Part shown: positions 14,626 to 20,214 of the stretch, one piece after another
Layout: each line of letters opens with the position of its first letter
How positions within the stretch are numbered: position 1 is the stretch's first letter
Assembly: GCA_036845225.1 (NCBI GenBank)
Contig: DAIUEJ010000045.1
Span: 1-20,214 of the forward strand
Source of the DNA: FEN-680 sp036845225
Lineage (GTDB): Bacteria > Actinomycetota > Geothermincolia > Fen-727 > Anoxymicrobiaceae
DNA: 20,214 bases
Direction of reading: 5' to 3'
The notes under the pieces: generated by a model
Told to the model about the DNA's origin: nothing
The model's database searches: none
What the model saw: the letters and a program-made list of their open reading frames with translations, nothing else
Translations under genes and position numbers: made by a program

Positions 14626-15582
14626 CTACGGTCCTCCCGAGATGATCCTCTTTGCCACCCTCACGGCTGTGTTGGAGGGAATAGCGAAGGCGATGCCCGT
14701 GGAGCCGCCGGTCTGGGTCGCGATCACGGAGTTGATGCCGATGAGCCTCGAGGACGAGTCGCATAGCGCGCCGCCGGAGTTGCCGGGATTGATCGGCGCG
14801 TCGGTCTGTATGAGGCCGTTCAACTGTTCTACCTGACCGGTGTCGGTCTGTGCCTGCACGCTGCGATCCAGTGCGCTGATTATCCCGGAGGTGACAGTCT
14901 GCTGGAAACCGAGCGGGCTGCCGATGGCAACGACCAGTTGCCCTACAACCATCGTGTTCGAGTCGCCTACCACGATAGGTTTCAGGCCTGTGGCAGCAAT
15001 CTTGACAACTGCGATGTCCTGGGTAGCGTCGGTACCTACCAGGGTTCCGGTGTACTTCTTGCCATTCTTTAACGTCACGGTGATAGTGGAAGCGTTCCCC
15101 GCAAGGTGGTTGTTGGTGATGATGTAGCCGTCCTGCCGGTAGATCACACCGGAGCCGCTCCCGACTGTCGGGGTCGCCGTCGTGGTAGACGGCGGCGGGG
15201 AGGTGCGGATATCGATGTTGACCACGGAAGGCGTCACTTTCCCTGCAACAACCGTTACATCCGTGGAACCACCGGAGGGGCTGACGACCGTCCCGACCTT
15301 CTGGGTCTGGCCGGTGTTCTTCAGCTTGCCGCGTATGAGGTCATACGGATTCACCCCGAAGATAACGGGAAGGACGAGCAAGACCAGAAGCGCGCCGATG
15401 ATTCCCGCAATGATGACCTTGCCCCAACCGACGCTCTTCACCCTGGTGCGGCACCAGGCCTTCCAATCGCCGCCCGGTGGGCACGCGGCTTCCTCAGCCT
15501 GCGTGTCAGCGGAGTCCGTCGCCGGCGGTGGTCCCCCGGCGGGATTTCCTTGCTCGCCCTGAATCCGGTCGTCATAGTCCAT
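14626..15582 (-). CDS. Membrane-anchored trypsin-like serine protease (HtrA/S1C type) without PDZ domain
   Basis: 318 residues. A polar N-terminus of about 50 residues with two cysteines is followed by one membrane helix (about residues 54-77), a Ser/Thr/Pro linker and a trypsin-like domain. The triad is complete: His159 in NNHLAG, Asp189 in TQDIAVVKI, Ser269 in NPGNSGG. The family degrades or refolds damaged extracytoplasmic proteins, so the protease domain should face outward. Actinobacterial and other HtrA proteins normally carry a PDZ domain after AFAIPS; here the protein ends about 20 residues after that motif, and no PDZ-like sequence is seen in the other frames downstream. The ribosome site is weak (AAGG). 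Convergent with rpoD. Confidence 0.9.
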   Translation of the reverse strand: MDYDDRIQGEQGNPAGGPPPATDSADTQAEEAACPPGGDWKAWCRTRVKSVGWGKVIIAGIIGALLVLLVLPVIFGVNPYDLIRGKLKNTGQTQKVGTVVSPSGGSTDVTVVAGKVTPSVVNIDIRTSPPPSTTTATPTVGSGSGVIYRQDGYIITNNHLAGNASTITVTLKNGKKYTGTLVGTDATQDIAVVKIAATGLKPIVVGDSNTMVVGQLVVAIGSPLGFQQTVTSGIISALDRSVQAQTDTGQVEQLNGLIQTDAPINPGNSGGALCDSSSRLIGINSVIATQTGGSTGIAFAIPSNTAVRVAKRIISGGP

Positions 15583-15794
15583 TGCGGCGCCTTTTCATCC
15601 GGGGGCTCGTCACAGGGACTTGTTCGCTCCTCAAGCCTTGCAACCTGCCGTACGCAGAAGAGGGGGATTCTGTTCAGCTGCCGCTCGGGGCGCTCTGCTC
15701 TCGCCTTCCCCTCTTTACTACGGTGACCTGCAGCAATAGCGTGGACTCCGACGCGCAACCGGCACCCGTGCAAATCGGTCAAGGAGCGATCAAC

Positions 15795-16217
15795 ATGGAA
15801 CAGTTCGAAGGCAGGCGCTCAAAGGTCATGCTTGGAGTCTCGCTTGCGCTCGCGGTCGCCGGAGTTGTCTTTCTGCTATGGGGCGAGGCTGCCAACACCC
15901 TCTGGGTGTTCATCGATGGACTGATAATCAGCGTGGCGGGGATAGCCAGTTATTACGCGGCCGGCGAATATCGACTGGTCATCGAGGCGCGTTACCGGAG
16001 ATTGAGCAAACCCGGTAAGTTCTCGTTGCTGCTGGCGTCCTGCACGCCGTGGATCGTGATGTACTTCTTCATCTCTCCGCTGTGGGACTTTATCCTGACG
16101 GCGGCGGTCACCACGGGCGCGTGCGCAGGCTATGTATGGCTGTACCCCGGCCTTCGTGGGGAGAAGAGAGAACCGGGCGCGGACTCCGATACCGCGCTCG
16201 AGCTGACCACCGACTGA
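15795..16217 (+). CDS. Hypothetical four-helix membrane protein
   Basis: 140 residues with about four hydrophobic helices in two pairs (about residues 13-30, 35-53, 75-92 and 94-115), separated by a basic loop (EARYRRLSKPGK), and a charged acidic C-terminal tail. The family is not recognised. The basic inter-pair loop suggests it faces the cytoplasm. The ATG at 15795 has AAGGAG eight bases upstream; longer open frames upstream lack a better start and run into the protease gene. It stands alone: divergent from the protease and convergent with the hydrolase, 13 bases away. Confidence 0.75.
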   Translation: MEQFEGRRSKVMLGVSLALAVAGVVFLLWGEAANTLWVFIDGLIISVAGIASYYAAGEYRLVIEARYRRLSKPGKFSLLLASCTPWIVMYFFISPLWDFILTAAVTTGACAGYVWLYPGLRGEKREPGADSDTALELTTD

Positions 16218-16230
16218 GCCCTATTGGGCG

Positions 16231-16845
16231 TCAGGTCCATTCCCCGATCATCGCGCCGTACTTCGAGTAGACCTCCGCAACGAGCTCTCCCGCCTTCGGA
16301 TTGGCCCAATCGTGCATCCACTCCGATACGAGCGACTCGACTGTGATGGGGATGACGCCGGCCTGCAGCATCCTCTCGACGGCGAACTGGTGCGCCTCGG
16401 GGGTCGAGTCGCCCGCGGCGTCCATCAGGCCATAGGCGTCGTAGCCTTCCCTGATGGCGTGCAGCGCGCTGTAGGTGAAGCACATGCTCGTCCACAGCCC
16501 GGAAACGACAAGCTTGCGTTTCCCCGTGGCCTTGACCGCGTTCCAGGTGCCCTCATCCTCGAAGGCGTCGAACCCGGGCACTTTGCGGGCGAAAACCTCC
16601 TGCCGGGGAAACAGCCCCGTGATCTCCGGGATGAAATCGCCGTTCGATTTGGGGTTGATCGCTGACAGGACGACCGGGACTCCCAGGATTTTCGCCGCCT
16701 TCGCGGCGCAGATCGCGGCGAGCTTGATCCTGGACTTGTCGCCGGAGGCGACGCTCTTGAACATCGTCCGCTGGAAGTCAATAAGGACGAGAGCGCTGTT
16801 CTGGTCGCTGAGCAGTTCGAGTCTTCCGTTTTCGAATTCGGCCAC
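16231..16845 (-). CDS. Isochorismatase-family cysteine hydrolase, YcaC-like
   Basis: 204 residues from the GTG at 16845, which has GGAGG eight bases upstream; the frame extends to 16923 but that part is not family-like. Family members hydrolyse amides or vinyl ethers through a Cys nucleophile. The catalytic set is present: Asp23 in VLIDFQR, Lys88 in ARKVPGF, Cys122 in SMCFTYSALHAI. The overall sequence, including KATGKRKLVVSGL and the MLQAGVIPITVESLVSEWMHDW end, resembles E. coli YcaC, whose true substrate is unclear. It lies last in a same-strand run with the DUF3574-like lipoprotein (99-base gap), so it may be co-transcribed. Family firm; substrate unknown. Confidence 0.88.
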   Translation of the reverse strand: MAEFENGRLELLSDQNSALVLIDFQRTMFKSVASGDKSRIKLAAICAAKAAKILGVPVVLSAINPKSNGDFIPEITGLFPRQEVFARKVPGFDAFEDEGTWNAVKATGKRKLVVSGLWTSMCFTYSALHAIREGYDAYGLMDAAGDSTPEAHQFAVERMLQAGVIPITVESLVSEWMHDWANPKAGELVAEVYSKYGAMIGEWT

Positions 16846-16944
16846 CTCTACCGCCTCCAGAGTCGAGAGTCGTGCGCATCGACTACTGGCTTCGAGGTTG
16901 CCGCGCGTCATCCTCTGCGGCACGCAAGCTGGTGAGAAGCTGTT

Positions 16945-17430
16945 TCAAGGCGACGTCGAGCCGCCCTGGAAGAACTCGACGTCGATTGGGACCGTGGTGC
17001 GCATCACCTGCGGTGTTCCGAAGCTCGAGCGATACGCGTCTATTATCTTCTTGACGGCCGCGCTGTTGGCGCCGGTCTTCTCGTGCACGAGGAGGACGAC
17101 TTTCGTGGACTGTTTCTCTATGCTCCCGTCATCCTTCTGCATCTGCCCGTAGGCGTCGTAAGCGGTGAGGCCCGCCGGGAATTCCTTTGTCACGACGTCC
17201 GCAAGGAACGTGGCGAACTGCTCGTCCGAGACGACACCGCCGCCGGGAATGTCCCGGCCGAAATAGATCACGGTCTGGACCCAGGTCGTCTTGCTTTCGT
17301 TGGTTGACTTTTCTTTCGTGTCGCCGCAGCCGGCGAGGAGCACCAGTGTCACTGCACAGACCAGCAGGGACACCGATACCGCCGAGAGCAGCCTTCTATT
17401 TGTTGCGGGTTTCTTCGTGACCTGGAACAC
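16945..17430 (-). CDS. DUF3574-like lipoprotein
   Basis: 161 residues. A basic start and hydrophobic stretch end in the lipobox LLAGC (about residues 31-35), so it should be lipid-anchored outside the membrane. The mature domain, with YFGRDIPGGGVVSDEQF, EFPAGLTAYDAYGQMQ and STKVVLLVHE, fits DUF3574, a small secreted-protein family of unknown function. The GTG start follows GAGAGGAG by six bases. It sits 21 bases after the marC remnant and before the hydrolase on the same strand. The domain name is from memory of the family pattern. Confidence 0.82.
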   Translation of the reverse strand: MFQVTKKPATNRRLLSAVSVSLLVCAVTLVLLAGCGDTKEKSTNESKTTWVQTVIYFGRDIPGGGVVSDEQFATFLADVVTKEFPAGLTAYDAYGQMQKDDGSIEKQSTKVVLLVHEKTGANSAAVKKIIDAYRSSFGTPQVMRTTVPIDVEFFQGGSTSP

Positions 17431-17451
17431 GGTTGTCTCCTCTCTCGATCG

Positions 17452-17700
17452 TCAGAGCCCGAGCGCCTTCATGTTGAATATGGTCGTGACCTTCGCGAGG
17501 CCCACCAGGATGAACTGGACCCCGATCGCTGTTATGAGCAGCCCGAAGATGCGAGTCGAAATCTCCATGACGTTCTCACCCAACGCCCTACCAATGGGGA
17601 CGGCCGAGAGCATGATGACCAGCCACACCACCGAAGCAAGCAAGACGGCCATGGCCAGCCCGAGCCAGTCATACCCGGTCTTTGCCTGGTTCGAGTACAC
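17452..17700 (-). pseudogene. marC remnant (C-terminal part only)
   Basis: 82 residues matching the last two-fifths of MarC-family membrane proteins (usually about 200 residues): VLLASVVWLVIMLSAVPIGRAL, then ISTRIFGLLITAIGVQFILVGL. Two to three membrane helices remain. A TAA stop lies in the same frame directly upstream (17706-17704), the GTG has no properly spaced ribosome site, and the N-terminal half of MarC is not seen in any frame. A REP-like hairpin (17717-17738) lies 17 bases beyond the break. A small functional protein is possible but unlikely. Confidence 0.72.
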
Positions 17701-17716
17701 CCCTTAAGGCCCGGTT

Positions 17717-17738
17717 GTAGCGCCGGCGTCCCGCCGGC
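17717..17738 (+). repeat. REP-like element with GTAG head, copy 2
   Basis: Identical over 22 bases to 5537-5558: GTAG followed by GCCGGCG-TCC-CGCCGGC (17722-17738). It lies 20 bases past the stop codon of the minus-strand saccharopine-dehydrogenase-like gene and just upstream of the truncated marC, so it marks the likely breakpoint and may also stabilise the 3' end of the upstream transcript. Confidence 0.75.
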
Positions 17739-17757
17739 TTTATCGCGACTGTTCGTC

Positions 17758-18873
17758 CTAGTTCACTGGCTCGGTCATCTCAAGGTCGGTATACGCCCTG
17801 ATGCCGCTGTCCGCCATCATGCCCAGGAAATCGGCGGGGTCGAAGCATCCCTCCGGCCCGTAGACGCCGCCCTCTTCGATGGTGAGCTTCCCTGCTGCCA
17901 GAAGCCGGGCTCCGATGGAAAGGGCGATGCCGGTGGCATCCCGCATCGTCCCGGTGCCGCAAACGGTGAGGGTTACAGGCTTCGAATCCTTCTCGCCACT
18001 GACGTCAATGCGCAGAGCGCCCTCCACAGGCAGATTCGAGTGTGGCAGCGGGAGCTTCAGCGCCAGCTTCGCCATTCTCTCGATCCTGCGGGGCGAGGAG
18101 AAGACGCCGAGACGCCCCAGAGCCACGAAGATCTCAGACCCCGTTCCGAGGCCCAGCATGATGTTGACCTCCTCGAGCTCGGGCAGGTGACGCGGCACGG
18201 TCACCGGCTCACCGTGGCCGATGTTCCAGACCTTCAACCTCCCGAAGCGGGGGAACTCGACGGTTCGCCGGACGCTACCTGCAGGCAGCATGATAGTGGC
18301 CCCGTCGCGGAAGACCGGCACCACGGTGCCGAAGATGAAGAGCGTGTGCTGCGTCACCGCCTCGCCCTCACCGGATTCTATCGGCATGTAGACATTGATG
18401 TCCGCGCGGCGGGCGTGGTCGAGCTTATCCGCGAGGTAGCGCACGGCGACGTTGGACATGCCCGGGCTCACCCCGCAGCCGGTGATCACTTTGCGGCCCT
18501 TGCTCCTCGCGGGCCCGTCGAACCTGATGATCGTGTCCTGAGCCGCAGACCAGTCGTCGCAGATGCTTATGTAGTCCACCCCGGCTTCGAGCGCTGCCTT
18601 GACGAGCCGGGTCTCGAAAAGGAAGAAAGGGCCAAGTGCGGACGCGACGACGTCCTGCCCTTGCATCACCTCGACCAGGCCCTTGTGGTCGGCCGCGTCG
18701 ACCGCGACGGCAACTACTCGAGCGGGAGAGCCTTCCAGCCGCGAGGCAAGTTGCTGTGCCGCGGCAAGGTTTCGGTCCGCGACGGTGATCAGCTCCACGT
18801 CTTCCTTGAGTGCGAGGTCCTCGACCGTCTTCGAGCCCATGTCGCCTGCGCCGCCTGTTACCAGGATCTTCAT
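17758..18873 (-). CDS. Saccharopine dehydrogenase-like NAD(P)-binding oxidoreductase
   Basis: 371 residues. A Rossmann fold opens the protein (VTGGAGDMGSKT, residues 5-16, then an acidic/Arg second strand AD-RN), followed by VVASALGPFF and a Gly-rich GCGVSPGMSN, all as in the saccharopine dehydrogenase / LYS9-like family (COG1748). Members act in lysine metabolism, in polyamine or opine-type chemistry, or have unknown roles; neighbours here give no lysine-pathway link, so the substrate is open. The ATG at 18873 is preceded by GGAGGGG. It is first in a same-strand run with the marC remnant, the lipoprotein and the hydrolase, but a REP hairpin follows it, so the operon may end there. Confidence 0.85.
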   Translation of the reverse strand: MKILVTGGAGDMGSKTVEDLALKEDVELITVADRNLAAAQQLASRLEGSPARVVAVAVDAADHKGLVEVMQGQDVVASALGPFFLFETRLVKAALEAGVDYISICDDWSAAQDTIIRFDGPARSKGRKVITGCGVSPGMSNVAVRYLADKLDHARRADINVYMPIESGEGEAVTQHTLFIFGTVVPVFRDGATIMLPAGSVRRTVEFPRFGRLKVWNIGHGEPVTVPRHLPELEEVNIMLGLGTGSEIFVALGRLGVFSSPRRIERMAKLALKLPLPHSNLPVEGALRIDVSGEKDSKPVTLTVCGTGTMRDATGIALSIGARLLAAGKLTIEEGGVYGPEGCFDPADFLGMMADSGIRAYTDLEMTEPVN

Positions 18874-19002
18874 CTCCGCTCACCCCTCCACTGATAGTTG
18901 CTCGCGTTCCCCGACGTCAATTCTATCCAATTATGCGATGCCTTTCTCTGGCGGGTCGCCGCCGCCGCCGCGCCGTGATCGCACTTCGGGAAGTATCTCT
19001 CC

Positions 19003-19008
19003 TATAAT
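19003..19008 (+). promoter_or_regulatory. TATAAT -10 box for the QueG-like gene
   Basis: A perfect TATAAT in an otherwise GC-rich divergent gap. No good -35 is seen at 16-18 bases upstream. Transcription would begin near 19015, too close to the ATG at 19021 to give a ribosome site, which supports the start at 19048. Confidence 0.5.
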
Positions 19009-19047
19009 CTCTCTGCGAGGATGAAGTGGCCGATCCAGGATGGAAGC

Positions 19048-19773
19048 ATGAAACTGGACAACATGATCAGAGAGCTTGCCGGCGAGCTCGGTGTCGACTT
19101 CTTCGGCGTCGCCGATCTCTCACCGGCACGCGCGGAGATCCTGCGGCAGGGCGGGGAAGACGTGGCGAGCTATCCCAGGGCGGTGACTTTCGGCATCGCG
19201 CTGTTCGACAGCATAGTCGACAGGCTCCCCATGCGAGACGAGGAGCGCGTCGTCACCATCAACTACCTCCACCACTGCTACGACGTCGTGAACGCCAGGC
19301 TGGATGTCGTGGCGTCGCGGATCGCCTCGGCGCTTCAGGGCGAAGGCTACAGGACGCTTCCCATGCCCGCGAGCGAGCGCCATGACAGCGAGCGCATCTG
19401 CGCCCAGTTCTCTCACAAGCTCGCTGCGCACCTGGCCGGGCTCGGGTGGATCGGAAAGAGTTGCCTGCTGATCACTCCCGAGGTCGGTCCGAGGGCGCGC
19501 TGGGGAACCGTGCTCACCGATGCGCCGCTCGCTCCGACCGGCGTGCCGATGGACGAGAGATGCGGCGCGTGCACAGAGTGCGTGGACATCTGCCCGCAGC
19601 AGGCGTTCACAGGACAGCCGTTCCGCGAGGATGAACCCCGTGAGGTGCGCTACGACGCGGCGGCATGCGAGAGGTACTTCAAAGAAGGGGAGAGCCAGGA
19701 GGGCCGCGTCGCTTGCGGGCTGTGCATCTACTCGTGCCCGTGGGGAAAGGTGGAGCGCCGCAAGGGCGGCTGA
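19048..19773 (+). CDS. Short epoxyqueuosine-reductase-like (QueG-like) double 4Fe-4S protein
   Basis: 241 residues. Two 4Fe-4S motifs at the C-terminus: C172-x2-C175-x2-C178-x3-C182-P (CGACTECVDICP) and C207 with C223-x2-C226-x3-C230-P (CGLCIYSCPWG), and a preceding GLGWIGKSCLLITPEVGPRARWGTVL block characteristic of the QueG family. True QueG, which makes queuosine in tRNA using cobalamin, is about 340-380 residues and has a C-terminal HEAT-like part; this protein lacks it, so it belongs to the short COG1600-type group found in anaerobes, whose reaction is unknown. The start at 19048 has AGGA seven bases upstream; the ATG at 19021 abuts GAGG and is rejected. Confidence 0.85.
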   Translation: MKLDNMIRELAGELGVDFFGVADLSPARAEILRQGGEDVASYPRAVTFGIALFDSIVDRLPMRDEERVVTINYLHHCYDVVNARLDVVASRIASALQGEGYRTLPMPASERHDSERICAQFSHKLAAHLAGLGWIGKSCLLITPEVGPRARWGTVLTDAPLAPTGVPMDERCGACTECVDICPQQAFTGQPFREDEPREVRYDAAACERYFKEGESQEGRVACGLCIYSCPWGKVERRKGG

Positions 19774-19971
19774 GACCTGACAGCTGGTCAGTCGATCGCT
19801 ACCTCCCTGGCCTTCTCAAGCCTGTTCCCTCCCAACTTACAGGCGTAACGAACGGTACACATCGCCGCCTGCAATGATTCTCAACCGCTCAGCTGGAAGA
19901 GGAAGCGAGCATGGAATAGACAGAGGAATCCCTGGAACCGCGACGGCAACTACGCGCCAGAGATTTGTTGA
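19774..19971. other. Non-coding stretch after the QueG-like gene
   Basis: The gap to the response regulator is 369 bases. Its first part holds a 5-bp inverted repeat, CTGAC (19777-19781) with GTCAG (19787-19791), just past the stop codon, without a T-run. I see no convincing gene on either strand; the open frames here lack ribosome sites and family features. Confidence 0.5.
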
Positions 19972-19980
19972 TGATATAAT
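19972..19980 (+). promoter_or_regulatory. Extended -10 promoter for the response regulator
   Basis: TGATATAAT is a perfect extended -10 (TGnTATAAT). This type needs no strong -35, and none is seen. Transcription should start near 19987, giving a leader of about 155 bases before the ATG at 20143. Confidence 0.6.
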
Positions 19981-19989
19981 TCTCTCGGC

Positions 19990-20026
19990 AACACAAAGCC
20001 TCGAGGCTTGGCCGGGACGCGGTGTT
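19990..20026 (+). promoter_or_regulatory. Structured segment in the response-regulator leader
   Basis: AACAC (19990-19994) can pair with GTGTT (20022-20026), enclosing a perfect hairpin AAGCC-TCGA-GGCTT (19996-20009). It begins right at the predicted transcript start. It does not match a riboswitch class I know; the c-di-GMP (GEMM) consensus is absent. Confidence 0.35.
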
Positions 20027-20142
20027 CTCACCTGAACGGACAGTTGATGAGCGAGACCGCCCGCCTGCCGCGGTAAGATGCGGACCTGCAACGACGGCAG
20101 CCCCTGCATTTAACTCTCCTTGAGGGATGCGGAGGTGTAAGC

Positions 20143-20214
20143 ATGAGAATACTCCTCATCGAAGACGACACCGGTGACGCCCGCCTCATCAGAGAGATGC
20201 TCTCTGAGACGAAT
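20143..20214 (+). CDS. Response regulator receiver domain, N-terminus only
   Basis: Only 24 codons lie in the window. The start, MRILLIEDDTGDARLIREML, has the beta-1 strand and the acidic pair (Glu-Asp-Asp) that binds Mg2+ next to the phosphorylated Asp in receiver domains. The xxDARLIREML helix is typical of stand-alone or GGDEF-linked regulators, but the output domain is outside the window. GGAGG lies seven bases before the ATG. The gene has its own promoter and a long leader. Confidence 0.85.
   Translation, partial: MRILLIEDDTGDARLIREMLSETN

Noticed and set aside
19837..20109. Minus-strand frame of 90 codons in the gap before the response regulator.
   Set aside because: No ribosome site, no domain, and it covers a strong plus-strand promoter and leader.

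Overview
This is a GC-rich bacterial chromosomal window with tightly packed genes on both strands, short gaps, GTG and TTG starts and clear Shine-Dalgarno sites. No rRNA, tRNA, CRISPR array, prophage or transposase gene is visible. The housekeeping sigma factor, an RRM-type RNA-binding protein, a type IV pilin-like protein, the acetyl-CoA synthetase/P5C dehydrogenase pair and several anaerobe-style Fe-S and radical SAM proteins would fit a deep-branching, possibly anaerobic Actinomycetota. That placement is inference and weak; no single gene here proves the phylum.

Layout: 1-1406 (-) acetyl-CoA synthetase, cut by the window edge. 1632-3741 (+) a flippase-like membrane protein followed by an HD-GYP protein with an altered HD motif. 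3903-5534 (+) L-glutamate-gamma-semialdehyde dehydrogenase (pruA), bracketed by related hairpin repeats. 5652-6268 (-) a membrane-anchored hypothetical protein broken by a one-base slip in a G6 tract. 6400-6756 (+) a small lipoprotein and 6889-8133 (+) a modular pilin-like protein that ends in a good terminator. 8233-10763 (-) a B12-type radical SAM protein and a PHB-depolymerase-family esterase. 10947-11528 (+) an unknown protein. 11552-12747 (-) a ferredoxin/CCG-domain Fe-S protein with a one-base frameshift. 12923-14484 (+) an RRM protein behind a leader terminator, then the primary sigma factor. 14626-15582 (-) a membrane-anchored trypsin-like protease without a PDZ domain. 15795-16217 (+) a four-helix membrane protein. 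16231-18873 (-) an isochorismatase-family hydrolase, a DUF3574-like lipoprotein, a MarC remnant and a saccharopine-dehydrogenase-like protein. 19048-19773 (+) a short QueG-like Fe-S protein. 20143 to the end (+) the start of a response regulator behind a long leader.

The genes do not form one pathway. Acetate activation and the last step of proline breakdown are central carbon and nitrogen metabolism. The pilin, lipoproteins, flippase and membrane-anchored protease belong to the envelope. The RRM protein and sigma factor are expression machinery. The most informative unusual features are: (a) two identical GTAG-headed REP hairpins, one lying at the break of a truncated marC; (b) a second hairpin family flanking pruA; (c) two genes each restored by a single added base; (d) an HD-GYP protein whose HD histidine is glutamine; (e) a terminator inside the leader of the RRM gene; (f) a three-part pilin. 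I see no convincing new multi-gene defence or mobile system.
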